DNA from: Phoronis australis
Lineage: Eukaryota > Phoronida > Phoronidae
Direction of reading: 5' to 3'
Assembly (NCBI GenBank): GCA_002633005.1
Contig: NMRA01000363.1
Location: forward strand, 408,918 to 458,548
DNA: 49,631 nt
Shown piece after piece: positions 23,904 to 34,900 of this stretch. Every line of letters begins with the position of its first letter. Positions within the stretch are counted from its first letter, which is position 1. The notes below the pieces were generated by a model. The model worked only from the letters and a program-made list of their open reading frames with translations, did not search any database and was not told the origin of the DNA. The position numbers and the translations under genes were made by a program.

Positions 23904-24049
23904 GGGCTCAGTTGCATAAAAGCTATAAGCTGTATAGCAACAATGATGTCGCATTATCACGCGCACGTTGTTGTTGTTGAACAATGCTCCTGATGTCAAA
24001 AATCAAACTTATCCAGCGGATAACTTTGAAGGTTTATGCAACCCAGCCC
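23904..24049 (+). mobile_element. Small MITE with GGGCTCAGTTGCATAAA ends
   Basis: The left end GGGCTCAGTTGCATAAA and the right end TTTATGCAACCCAGCCC are inverted repeats with 15 of 17 bases matching, enclosing 146 bp in all. It sits in the LINE after NWWQQNKGI. No coding capacity. The superfamily is not assigned; no clear target-site duplication is visible. Confidence 0.7.
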
Positions 24050-24092
24050 TTGAGACTGAATGGTCAACGCGGCATTTAAAGCTGAATGGTAA

Positions 24093-24244
24093 ACCATGGG
24101 CGGCGCAGCACTGAAAAAAGTGGGCAGCCATAGCCCTTCAGCTCCCTCCTGTAATGTACCGCCAATAGACCATGGGTGGCGTTGCTCTGAAAAAAGTGCG
24201 GGCTATAGACCCCCAGCCCCCTATGGTCCGCCACCCATGTAAAC
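24093..24244 (+). repeat. Two-unit ~76-bp tandem duplication
   Basis: ACCATGGGCGGCG, a CTGAAAAAAGTG module and a CATAGCCC-type module at 24093 recur at 24169 as ACCATGGGTGGCG, CTGAAAAAAGTG and CTATAGACCC, 76 bp later. The arrangement ends near ATGGTCCGCCACCCATG (24224-24240), an approximate inverse of the first motif, so it may be a small foldback element. It lies between LINE blocks. Confidence 0.6.
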
Positions 24245-24249
24245 ACCTT

Positions 24250-24640
24250 GTCTTTGCAGACAAGGTGATTTGCCTAGCTGTCATTTTACACACCCTCTTT
24301 GCTGTACCCAACAGAGCAGAAATTTCTCAAACGAAGACTGCGCTGGCGAGATGCAGTCTTGTAGTGGGTAAAACTTGGGGAATGTCTCCAAGAATATGCT
24401 CTGGACATACATGTACACTGCCGTTATCGGACTTATAATGTCACAAGCTGTGTCGCAATGGGTGGCGGCGTTGAAACACAGCGCAGTTATCAACAAATTT
24501 AATCAGCTGCAACGTCTTCTTTGTTTGTACACCACCTGTACTTTTCCAGAAATGCCTTCTGCTGCCCAGAAATCCAACTCGGCTTACCACCCCTGTATAT
24601 AGGTATACCTTCAGGATAACGGTCAGTGGGTGAAAACTCA
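24250..24640 (+). pseudogene. LINE RT connection/thumb region
   Basis: Two overlapping frames give the family pattern: TKTALARCSLVVGKTWGMSP in one frame, then from the next WTYMYTAVIGLIMSQAVSQW, followed by INKFNQLQRLLCLY. The K...C..VGK.WG...W.Y..V..P...Y pattern is typical of the segment after the RT catalytic domain in I/Jockey-group LINEs. A frameshift lies near 24405. The frame ends at a TAG near 24600. Confidence 0.7.
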
Positions 24641-24999
24641 CATTCCTTGTTCTGTTGGACAAAGAAGTCACAGGAACGTGTGCAATAAGCTAAAGTGCAA
24701 AACTGGGCAACTATTGGCTGTAGTGACGTTCAGATCACAGTTTAAAATGATACAATCAAGTTCATTACAGAGGTTGGTCACAGACGTCATATATCAGAGC
24801 ACAGGGAAAGTAAGTAGGTTGTCACCATAGTTATAGGGTCACTGAGCTCTGCATGTTATTGAGAGAATGAGTAGCATGCTAATCCTGAATGGCCAATGAC
24901 TCCTTGATGTACAGTAATTCTTTAGCAGCTAGGCGCGAACAACACCTTCAGAATTTTTTATCTTCAACGGACAGGTACACTAGACAAGGACACTTGAAC

Positions 25000-26043
25000 C
25001 CGATTTCATAAAGGTGGTTTAAAGTTAAATCTGGTTTAAACTGGACCATGTTTAACGACAATCTGCATTTCTTAAAGGTGGTTTAACGTTTCGACCTGTG
25101 GTCTAGTAAAACCTAGTTTAACTCCAGTTTAGACCTGGTCTAAGTCAACTGTTAAATATGTCATACCTGCATGATATAGGTGCAACTGAATGATGCTGCG
25201 GTGTGCATTTACGACGCAGTTTTAGAGCAAAATGGAATATTTTCAATATTCAGTTTTACGACGACACAAGATCAAATATAGCAAGGGCGGACCCAGGATT
25301 ATTTAAAGGGGGATCTGTAAAGGACTTTTTTAAAAGGGGGACCAAGTCAACAATTTGAAAATTATAGATAAATTTGTTATCACTAAAATTTAAGGGAAAA
25401 AGGGAGGTCTTACACCTGGACCCCTTAGCTCCACCTATGTGTAGACCAGTACATGTTGTAGGGTGTCCTGCAGATTCCTCAGGATACGAATGGTCGAGAA
25501 GAGCGCCATCGTCATAAGCGCTACGGGTTTGACTGTAGACATCATCTGAGTTCCATCTCTACTGGTCTCGGATTTAATGTTACCGGGAAGGTGTTTTGCC
25601 CCCCCTCCATTTGGCCGCTAAAATGACACGGAAATGAATTTGGACATTTTTCGTGTTGCATCTAATCATGAGACATGTAGTTTAATGTGTGTACGTGTGT
25701 TGGGAATAGACATTACATTTTTCCTGATGAGAAAAAGTTTTAGACCTTTTTCGTAGATATCTGCACTGATTCTACTAGTGTGTGCCATCGTATAGCCACG
25801 TGATCTAGTTTTCATTGAAGTACTTCAGTAGTTTCTTGGTTGGGTTAATCCAGATTGACACAGTAAAGTGGCTTAGATACTTTAAACCTGGTTTTACTAA
25901 ACCCTCTCCCTGGTCTAACAAAACCAGGCTTTCAGACTTTTCATAAACCACATTGATGAAATGCAAGTTAGGTCTAAAATTAGACTAGTTTTAGGACGAC
26001 CAGTCTTCAACCTGGCTTTGTTAAACCTCCTTTATGAAATCGG
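25000..26043 (+). mobile_element. Foldback DNA element with long imperfect terminal inverted repeats
   Basis: The outermost 15 bp are a perfect inverted repeat: CCGATTTCATAAAGG (25000-25014) and CCTTTATGAAATCGG (26029-26043). Similarity continues imperfectly inward for roughly 140 bp on each side, with recurrent GGTTTAA, CTGGTTT and GTCTAG-type modules (for example TGCATTTC...GGTTTA on both arms). The interior has no transposase and holds a possible second MITE (25282-25439). Its right end abuts the Penelope-like coding sequence. Confidence 0.75.
25282..25439 (+). mobile_element. Possible hAT-like MITE nested in the foldback element
   Basis: Starts CAAGGGCGGACCCAGGATTA, has G-rich 'AAAGGGGG' tracts and ends CCTGGACCCCTTAGCTCCACC. 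This resembles short hAT-type MITEs whose ends read roughly CAGNGGCGGATCCAGG. Terminal symmetry is weak and no 8-bp target duplication is evident, so the call is tentative. Confidence 0.4.
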
Positions 26044-26044
26044 C

Positions 26045-27138
26045 TGTTACAGTCGTACAAGACCATGCGGGTCACAACCAACACGTCCGTACGGCCTCCC
26101 AACACACAAGGATAGTGTACCGCTACGACCTATTGTGTCCTGTGTGGGAACATACACTCATGACCTTGCCAAATTTCTAGTCAAAATTCTCAGACCCATC
26201 ATTGAGAACGACTACGCTCTCGGATTCCTTTCACTTAATTAAGAGCGTGCACTTAATGATGCACCCTTTATGAGTAGTTTAGATGTTTGTAGTCTTTTCA
26301 CTAATGTACCTGTGGATGAGGTCATTGAATTGTGTCTTAACAAGCTATATGTTGATACTGACAAGGTCCATAAATTGAATCGTAACCAATTACATAAGTT
26401 ACTTATGATAGCAGTTAAACAGAACTACTTTCTGTTTGATGCTAACTTTTATGTTCAGATTGACTGAGTGGCCATGGGTTCACCCCTGGGCCTAGTGTTA
26501 ATATTTTCATGTGCAATCTTGAGACTGAGGCTCTAGCCAGCTGTGCACCCGACGGTAAACCGCAATTTTATCATAGGTATGTGGACGATACGTTTATTGT
26601 GTTTTCATCTAAGAACCCAGTCAACACCTTTTTCAATCAAATGACCAATATGCATCCGTCAGTCAACTTCACCACTGAATCTGAGCACAAGTCTTGTTTA
26701 CCCTTATTAGATGTCTTGGTTAAACGAGATTATAGAAACATTGTTATATCTGTGTATCGTAAGCCCAGTTTTTCTGGGCTTTATCTTAAATTTGATAGTT
26801 TTGTGCCGATCCAATACGAGATAGGTCTAGTCAATTGCTTGTTACATCGTGCCTGGATAATTTGTTGTACCAATTTAAACTTTGATAATGTCGTAGCTAG
26901 GATTTTACAGTTATTGCGTGCCAATGGTTACCCTCTGCATTTTTTGAATAGTTGCAAAAAGCACTTCCTTTCTAAAATGACTGACACGGATAACGTACCT
27001 GTTATTGGACCTGAGAAAAAGATAGTTTTCTTTTTTCTTGGTTACATGGGGCCAAGTAGTTTAAAATTGAAACGTCAATTATCTCGCCTTATACATTGCA
27101 TAAACCCAGCCGTTAAGCCAATAATTGTTTTCAGTTGA
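26045..27138 (+). pseudogene. Penelope-like reverse transcriptase, broken
   Basis: Reads YGLPTHKDSVPLRPIVSCVG (template-contact motif), then after an in-frame TAA (26240-26242) MSSLDVCSLFTNVPVDEVIE with the first catalytic Asp (motif A), then after TGA (26465-26467) VAMGSPLGL, the motif B equivalent. A frameshift near 26490 leads to the longest open frame (26509-27138), which carries HRYVDDTFIVFSS with the catalytic YVDD (motif C), then SCLPLLDVLVKR and VYRKPSFSGLYLKFDS, all diagnostic of Penelope-like RTs, which resemble telomerase RT more than LINE RT. The catalytic Asp residues remain, but the gene is dead through stops and shifts. Confidence 0.85.
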
Positions 27139-27455
27139 AATCTCTCCGCAAACTTTCCAATATGCTGTGTAAACTGAAATCACCTATCCTTTTGTTAAAT
27201 AAAAGCAATGTTGTGTATAAGGTTGAATGCGACAACTGTAAGGAATTCTATATTGGACTCACCCAGAGACGCCTCTGTGACAAGCTGAAAGAACACAGCA
27301 CCTCCGACAAAAGTAACATTTATAGGCATTGTGTTTGTAAAGAACCTGCTAAGGAATTACTGTGCTTCAAGGAGTCATTGGCCAATCAGGACCAGCATAC
27401 TGCTGATTCTCTCAATAACATGCAGAGCTCAGTGACCCTACAACTATGGTGGTGA
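27135..27455 (+). pseudogene. GIY-YIG endonuclease domain of Penelope-like element
   Basis: In a different frame from the RT (shift near 27130), NVVYKVECDNCKEFYIGLTQ is followed by RRLCDKLKEH. This is the GIY-YIG-type signature of these elements: Tyr in VVY, FYIG, then the R-x-L helix and an H. The normally conserved Arg of the following helix appears as Lys (DKLKEH). The Cys pair C-D-N-C just before it is also typical of the group. The domain ends with HTADSLNNMQ; the stop is at about 27453. Confidence 0.82.
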
Positions 27456-27460
27456 CCTAC

Positions 27461-29308
27461 TTACTTTCCCTGTGTCTCTCACTCTCATTTCACCACATGG
27501 ATGTGAGTTGACAATTCAATCTGTATGTCTTCTATTGCACGACGTATTTGTTACTTTAGTGAGGCACGATCGCTCCCATTGCCCACCTGTGGGGTTTGTC
27601 TTTAGGTGCTGCATGACGCAAATAGGTCGAACCAAAACTTGAAAAAATTGTCCAGAAGGTAAACCGTGATTCTCAACATACGTGTATGAGCCTAAACCTT
27701 GGTTTTCTAAAGATTGCATTCATTTGCATTTGATTTAAGTGAGTTATTTTACATCCCGAGAAAATAATATTTGAATAACTGAATCGCATCTGTCAAATTC
27801 ACCAGTACACGAAAAACTACACCATCGGTGAGTCGTCTGAAAATTTCCGAAATAATCAGTTTAATCCATCAAAAAGTAGATGGTTCACCAGGACAACTGC
27901 CTAGTTCTAGTTTGCACTCTATAACCCCCATCATTAAAGACTGATGTCATTTTTAGTTTGAACGCGAAATTATGACACAAAATCTGCCGTTTTCATTCGA
28001 ATTTGTAGCTCCATTGTGCGTGTCATCAAGTGCAACTAGATCCTCAGCATACAGTAGGATACAACAATTAACACACATCTTGAGCTCATACCATGTAGAT
28101 GGTAAAATGTCAAAAAATATATTTTTTTTCGAAAACAAAGCTTACATCCCGGACACACAACATTTTATACGCTTTAAAGTTCATATATATGAGAGCGTAC
28201 CATACATCAGCAGTTGTTGCTTGCTGAACATATTTCTATGCCAGAAAGGCATGCGTGACTTTGATATCTCCCTCTTACGAAATAAAGTCCAACTGATGAG
28301 CACTCTGTAGATGCTAAACACTCGCGAAAAAGCAAGATCATATAAGACCATGATTAATTAAGCGGATGAAAGGTGCGATTGCTCTGCTATACTTTCGTCA
28401 GTCACTAATGTGATTGCTGGGCGAGGCTGGAATGCTGAGTCATGGGATAGAAATATCTGTTTCGGTTCCATAAGCGATACTTTTTCCCATAAAGAGCCTC
28501 CAGATCGCTTTGCCTTTGTGGAGCACACTTCAGGTAACAAGTATTTGGGATTTGCATCAACGTCATGGCTCGGGACAAACACCAGGAATTCCCCCATGCT
28601 TTCGACATATTGAAAACACCGAAGACAGCATAAAGTTGTGTTCTAGAGCTTAAAAGGGGACTGTAGTCAAAATAATGTTGCACTTAATCGGTTCTAACAT
28701 ACAAATAAAACTCATATTTGCCTGACTTGCGTGCCAAACAACAGCCGATTCGTATTCATGGTTAAAACACTGAATTCTGAAAGCGATCGCTGATTGGCTG
28801 ATGTGTCAGTGACGTGAATGGCGGGGTATAGGCTGCTTTAGACATTCATTGCTTATGTCATATTTTGAAGAGTTTACATTGTAATTTATCATTGTATCAA
28901 TCGTCCTTATTTTTATTGTTTGTCACAGTGCTGTAAAAGGTTCGCTATGCCTTTTTGTATGGCACCTGCTTGATCAAACTCTTCGAAAAAGGTGTCTTTT
29001 AAGGGATGGTCATCGCATACTATCGTCGGGTTACCCAAGCCTTGGCCCAAAGCTATATACTAAATATAGGCCTACAGGNAGACTAACCAGCGCTCCAAGC
29101 CGGTAATTTTTTAAGCGTCGTTAGAGAATATAAGCTTAATTTATGTTGTTGAGTTATTTGTGAAATTAATCATCAATTCATGGAAAACTATCCAGAATTT
29201 ATTCAGAATAAAATGCAGTTCCCTTTTAAACGCCTACTTGTAATTTCTTATTTATATGTTAACAACAACGTGCATAGCAAACCACTATTTACAGATAAGT
29301 TTACAAAC
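27461..29308. other. Intronic stretch without recognised features; contains one N
   Basis: About 1.85 kb. One undetermined base at 29079. Short open frames overlap on both strands around 28.36-28.68 kb without a family signature. It is probably intron between EGF exons 3 and 4. Confidence 0.4.
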
Positions 29309-29431
29309 CTTGACAATTTTTTCCATCTCCGGAATATCCATTTTTGCAACGACAACTGTAGGATCCATCCGTGTTTGAGCAGTTAGCGTTGATATCGCAG
29401 CTAGCAGTCCCAGCTATGCATTCATCTATGT
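29309..29431 (-). CDS. cbEGF exon 3 (duplicate of the 49.0 kb exon)
   Basis: A 123-bp phase 1-1 exon encoding a calcium-binding EGF domain: [29 protein letters not shown], then GDGKNCQG. Acceptor TTATAG precedes 29431; donor GTTTGTAAAC follows 29309. It differs from the exon at 49039-49161 at 10 of 123 bases. Eight of those changes fall in the first third and change five residues; the last two-thirds are identical in protein. Intron sequence on the 5' side (29432 to about 29520) is also shared. Six cysteines are intact. Confidence 0.9.
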
Positions 29432-31913
29432 CTATAACATTAAATCAGTTTATTATGAGCATTACAACAGAATCCTTATTTTCGTCCATCACCTGTGTTG
29501 AATGATGGTACATGGTATGTTGTCTTGAGAGCCCGTTGCTTAGGTCGCTACAATTTATTGTTGCCACGAGATGCAATATAGTGCAATATGTACAGATTCC
29601 GCCCTCGCATGTTCATTTATACTTTCCCGTCCGGGGCTACGTGGACAGGCAATGCTATCTTAAAAACCGTCTCCATCGCATCTCCCGTACAATGTATTCA
29701 AATTACACCATAAGAAACCGACCTTCAGGCCGCTCGCTACTCATTGGCTAAGTTTCCCACTTAAATTAGCATTTAAATCGCACATGGTCTCAAGATTTTG
29801 TGCGTCAACTCGGACCTTTAGAGTAACCCAATCCATCTCGACTTAAATTATAGAAAAATTATGCAACATTTCAAATGTGGACAAGGTCAGATAAAATCTG
29901 TATTGTTCAAGCAATAACCAATTTTTGTATCAGGAATTCCCCAAACAAGACAACTTGCTCATTCTTGAGACAGCTTGAACGAACTCGGAATTTCATGCTT
30001 TTGTGTAATATAGCCTCACACGCAACATATCAACCAACCAATGGTGCCACTCTTGCGGCACATGATCTACATTTATAACCTCGCTGGTTCCCTGCGTGTC
30101 TGCTTGGAGGAAGGGGAATGCAGGCATCATTCAGCAGCGCGCGTTTCATCACTGGTTGATGTCATTTGTTAGCTTTACAACAAACAAAGAAAATGGCGGA
30201 CTGTGGCCGACTTTTAGTCTTGTCAATATCTTTGAGAACCAAGTTTTCTCATTAAGAAAAATTATAACTTGAAGGATACATCTATCATACCCTTTTCTTC
30301 CATTACAACAACCTTGAAGAAAGTTCTGGGTGGTGCGGATAGAAAGATTTTTAGTTGTAATCTTCAATACCATGTACACTCATGCTCAACATTATATTTG
30401 TAAACCATCAAGAGATAGGTCTGAACCTTGTCTTAATAAGTTCAAATTTATACTTTTTGACGCAGTGGATCTTATTTTGTTTAACACCTCGGATAAAACT
30501 TCAGAAAAAAGGAGGGTTTTGTAGGCATCTCTTTAAAATGATCCAAACAATATAGGTGTTACTTGTATAACCACATCTATGTTGTATTATAAGAAAACTG
30601 ACTTTTTCATAGGCATACACCTATGCAAATGTAAACATATATTAAGTTAATTAAACCGAGTGAATGTGAGTGTGAATGTGTGTATGAAAGTTCTCCCCTC
30701 CCCCTCCACCTCCCTTTTTATAATAATCTCTACTAATTATCCACTCAATCATTATGTTATTAGATATCTGTTCTATATGTATGACGTGTTGATCTTTAGT
30801 AAGTTGTAAAGATATGTAGCTGGGGCCGCCCAACCCCAGCCGTATCTAGTCCTGATATGCTTCCTTGGTTATTAAATGTATTATTCATAAAAAAGTTTTC
30901 TCTTTACAGTGTCAAGAACGACCGAGTACGGTAACATTTCGTTTCTGCAGTAACCTTTATTAGCCGCTTGCTTCAAGCACATGCGATGCACATATATCTG
31001 ACCAATTTAATCTGTGTGAGTAGTATAGTAAGTCATTTAGGACCCACGTTTCAGCGGCTCCTCGGTCAAAGGTCATCAATGCGAAAGGAAAAGGTCAAAT
31101 ATGTCAACGGTATAACGTAGTGAAATAAATCCTCTTAAAGTGACATCAGTTGGTCACTTCACGTTCTCGGTTTACAAAAGCAACCAAATTTGTAAAATGC
31201 TCAATATTTGACGTAATTTCGATGCTGACTGAGAATATGTAACTACCTTTGACAACACGTCAAAATACATCTGATGGCTTTTTCAACAAAGCATTTTGGG
31301 TGTTAAAATCATGTTGTAGTATTTTTTGAAAATCAACGGCATTTGGCTCTAAATGTTGGTGTAAATGAGAAGTTTAATAACAGTTGTGTTTACGTAACTT
31401 GCGAAAAAGCAGCCGAGTGTTTATTTTCGTCGCTGAGTGTGCGTATGTATCCATGCCCACAAACGTACCGTTTTGTATTGTTTCTAGAATAAATCATTAG
31501 CAACAACGCTTGTCCATATATAAAGTATGTCCGATTTCTGATCAGAAATATAATCTATAGTATTCACCTACACTCGCAAGGAAATATTCAAAATGGAAAA
31601 AAAAGTGATAAAAGAATCCAAAAAATACAATGTAATTTTTTAGGAAGAAGCGTACAGTGATAATTTGTCTAAAGTTAGTTCTCTAAAGAGTTTGATATAT
31701 GAGTAAATCCATATCAAGCTTTTGCATCTGCAGAAACGGTGTCACAACAAGGAAAGGTAATATCCAAGTAATATATATCTTGCTCGGCTGTACACTTCTT
31801 ACTCTAACACAGCTGTTAATTTGTGTTTTCATTTGAATATTAGAACATTTTTAGTTTTAGTAAATGAGACAACGTATAAAACAAGCAAAATTATAACTAT
31901 GAAGCTGACAAAC
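29432..31913. other. Intronic stretch; first ~90 bp duplicated near 49.2 kb
   Basis: The part next to exon 3 (29432 to about 29520) matches 49162 to about 49250. The rest has no gene or repeat I recognise, apart from a GAATGTGAGTGTGAATGTG-type run and a pyrimidine-rich tract near 30660-30715. Confidence 0.45.
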
Positions 31914-32036
31914 CTTGGCAATCTTTCCCATTTCCTGAATAACCAGTTTTACAATCACATTTGAAAGATCCCGGCAAGTTCATGCACACAGCGTTTTTAT
32001 GGCAGTCATGTGTCCCATCTGTACATTCGTTATTGT
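31914..32036 (-). CDS. cbEGF exon 2
   Basis: A 123-bp phase 1-1 exon: NNECTDGTHDCHKNAVC, CMNLPGSFKCDC, then GNGKDCQG. The usual D-I/V-D-E-C opening is D-N-N-E-C, so the hydrophobic residue after the first Asp is Asn, a conservative departure within calcium-binding EGFs. Acceptor TTATTTCAG precedes 32036; donor GTTTGTC follows 31914. It shares the CCAAG-GTTTGT exon end with exons 1 and 3, which suggests these three are closest relatives. Confidence 0.88.
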
Positions 32037-33173
32037 CTGAAATAACAAACAATAAAGGTTTTTGTTATGTACTAGACATTCGTGAGGTGTGATGTTATAT
32101 TTATCGAAGGGTACGTAACTACGCTACATCTTGTTTATTTGTCAACAAACTTCATTAAAGTACAATGCGGGCCGCTTCAGTAGTAATTGCCATGTTTTGC
32201 AGACGGTTTGAAAGCAATGCTCTTGCGACCAAATTAACCCATTCTCCAGACCCTCTGAATATATTTGTTTTATTGCAAGTCAACCAATGGTACATCTTTA
32301 CAATCATCTATTCGTCCGTTTGGTTAACATGTTGTTTCGTTTTTCCGACGTATTTTCATTACATGCGTCATGGATTAAGTGGTATTTTTCGAAAGGGTTA
32401 GCAGGTAGAGATAGTTCTACATCCAGCGTCACAGATTTTCATGAAATTATATGAACACTTGGAAAAATGTGCACCCAAAAACATGCATTTGTTAAATATC
32501 TTTCCTATAACTGGTGTGAAAGTAAGTATGCCCCCTTCTATAAAACGTCATACTTCCATTTATTTAAACATGAGCACCCAAATAAGGGGCCTTATGCATG
32601 CATTCAAACTTCTGCAAGTAGCAGTGCTGCATAATTCCAGTTAAGTAGGCGCCCAAAGCCCACCGTATCTCATTGAGCACTGAATTTTAAAAGTTCCTCG
32701 AATTCGCAATAGCGTACTCACAAACATGTACATATATTCACTCACGAGTGGGTGTTTACTTCGGGTCTGCAATGACGAATCTACGTTGTCACAGAAAAAG
32801 GATTCAACCACAAATATAGGATTGGCAAAGGTCCGCGTGCATTCCAAGCAGTCTCTGAAGGGCGACCCAAACACAGTTATAAATGAAAATAGGAGTGTAA
32901 CGCCCAGAAACTATATGCTGGAGGTGTTTTTAGTCGCCCGTGGGGATGTCCTTGGGGCCCTTCGGTCTCCATTTATTCGCCCACTGTATGACACCATTAG
33001 TATGCCTATATCTTGAAATATTAATCTTAAATTTCATTACTCGGCCAACATATGTTACTCCGTACGCTTCAAAGACTAATTACACTAACACGATGTTACA
33101 CAAGCACTGACGCTTCAATGATCTCAACACCATGTACAATGTGCACACGTGCATGCTCTCATATACAAGAGCA
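32037..33173. other. Intronic stretch without recognised features
   Basis: About 1.1 kb between EGF exon 2 and the 33.2 kb repeat block. Open frames (32165-32401, 32726-33016, 33052-33393 on +) have no family signature; the last one runs into the repeat block. Confidence 0.4.
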
Positions 33174-34900
33174 ACGCGGAGAGTTGAAATGCGCCCATGA
33201 ATGCATCGCAAATGATGTGCTTTTAAGGTTGCTTATTTGTGTCATAAAAATGGCCACTACATGGCGCAGAAACATACAATCTATCCGAAAACGGGAATAT
33301 GTCATTGCATCTTTAATAGAAAAGCGATACACCAAATTGCATAGAAATCCGTCACGGAACTTCAGAGAAACGAAGGAAAACAGAATAAAATGAAACTGCC
33401 ACTAGGGGGCACAGTGTTCATTGGATCCGCCTGAAAGTCGTAACTGTCTGTTGCTAGCTTCATATAAATACACTTACGAAATTTAATAAAGATCTTGCAG
33501 TGGGTTTAGGAGATACAGCTATGAGCGCAAAACAAAACTACCACTAGGTGGCGCCAGAATAGTCAAAGTCGTCATCATCAACTGTCCGCTTCACACTGAG
33601 AACTTATACGCCAGTTTTCAAAACCATCTTTAAAATGATTTGGCTGATAGAAAGGTAGACGCCAAAAACAGACAGTCACGAAAACAGCAAAAATGGCCAC
33701 TAGCTGGCGCAAAGTACCATCCGAAAACGAGAGAATAGCATCATCTCACCAGTAGATGCTCGTATTTAAAATTTTATGAAAATCTGTCGAGGACCTTTGA
33801 AGATAAAAGTAAAACTAAAATTGCCATCAGGGGGCGTAGCAGTAGTCAGATCCATCCCAAAATCGTTGTCCATTGTCAACATCATATAAACACGCTTCTT
33901 AAATTTAGTAAAGATCCTGCAAACGGTTTAGGAGATACAGCCATGGGCGAAAAAAGAAACTGCTACTAGCAGGCGTCACAGTAGTCGAGGTCATCGGAAA
34001 ATCATCCTCAGCCTTCCACTTCATAGTAAAAACATACATGCCAATTTTCACAAATAGCAGTTTGGTTGATGGAGGGGTGGACGTCAAAAACAGACTGAAA
34101 AACCGTAAAAATGGCCACTAGGTGGCGCAAACTAGGTCGAATCCATCTGAAAACAGAAAGATAGCGTCACCTTACTAACAGAAGCCTATATGCCAAATTT
34201 TATGAAATTACGCTGAGGACCTTTGAAGATACAGAAGTAAATGTAAAAAAATAAAATTGCCACTAGATGGCACACCAGTTGTCAGATCTGACCGAAAGTC
34301 ATCGTCGCCCATTGTCAACATCATGTAAATGTACTTAGTAAATTTAGTAAAAATGCTGCAAACAGTATAGGAGATGTAGTCACAGGCGCAAAAGAAAAAA
34401 AAACTGCCGCTAGGAGGCGCCACAGTAGTCGAAGTCGTCGGAAAATCATCGTCAACCATCCTCTTCATAGTAAAACATACATGCCAATTTTCACAATCAT
34501 GCTTTAAGTGATTTGGTTGATAGAGGGGTGGACGTCAAAAAACAAGACTCGAAAACAGTAAAAAATGGGCACTAGGTGGCCTAAACTACGTCGAATCCAT
34601 CCGAAAATGAAAGAATATCTTCGTCTCGCTAATAGATGTCTATATACCAAATTTTATAAAAATACGTTGAGGACCTTTGAATATACAAAGGTAAAAAACT
34701 AAAATTTCCACTATAGGGGGCACACCAGTAGTCGGATCCGTCCGAAAGTTCGCTCATGCCGTCCTATCCATGAAAGGAACACATGCAAAGTTTCATGAAC
34801 ATACGTCAATCGGTTTTGGGAGATAGAGCAGCGGACGCCGGACGGACGCCGGACGGACGCCGGACAGACGCCAAACAGACGCCGGACGGACGTGATGCCT
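33174..34900 (+). repeat. Dispersed repeat block with ~440-bp tandem units (4 units)
   Basis: Same family as 12958-14080 and the same left end (ACGCGGAGAGTTGAAATGCG). The AAAAATGGCCACTA module recurs at about 33246, 33689, 34107 and 34561 (spacings 443, 418 and 454 bp). Each unit also holds GAGGACCTTTGAAGATA, 'CACTAGGGGGCACA', AGGAGATACAGC and GTCATCGGAAAATCATC-type modules. It ends in an 11-bp minisatellite. It has four units against two at 13 kb, so unit number varies between copies. It lies in the large intron after the 49 kb exon. Confidence 0.85.
34830..34892 (+). repeat. 11-bp minisatellite (GACGCCGGACG)n
   Basis: About five to six units of GACGCCGGACG, the later ones degenerate (GACAGACGCCAAACA). 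It forms the right edge of the 33.2-34.9 kb block; traces of a related motif end the 13-14 kb block. Confidence 0.9.

Larger units (their letters stand above)
21880..24640 (+). mobile_element. I/Jockey-like LINE with nested insertions
   Basis: A decayed non-LTR retrotransposon read on + in three blocks: endonuclease end through RT start (about 21950-22898), RT catalytic region (23643-23903) and RT connection/thumb (about 24250-24640). The blocks are separated by a TTAA-type element (22899-23642) and a small MITE plus a tandem duplication (23904-24244). Its 5' end is unclear; the 3' end is placed where similarity fades. Clade by eye only: the endonuclease plus WW-T-K-E-L linker and GPQGD motif suggest the I/Jockey/RTE side rather than L1. 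Confidence 0.7.
26044..27460 (+). mobile_element. Penelope-like retroelement, decayed
   Basis: A reverse transcriptase plus C-terminal GIY-YIG endonuclease domain on +, the architecture of endonuclease-containing Penelope-like elements. The N-terminal part is missing: coding similarity begins immediately after the foldback element. No flanking repeats were found. Two in-frame stops and two frameshifts make it inactive. Confidence 0.82.
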
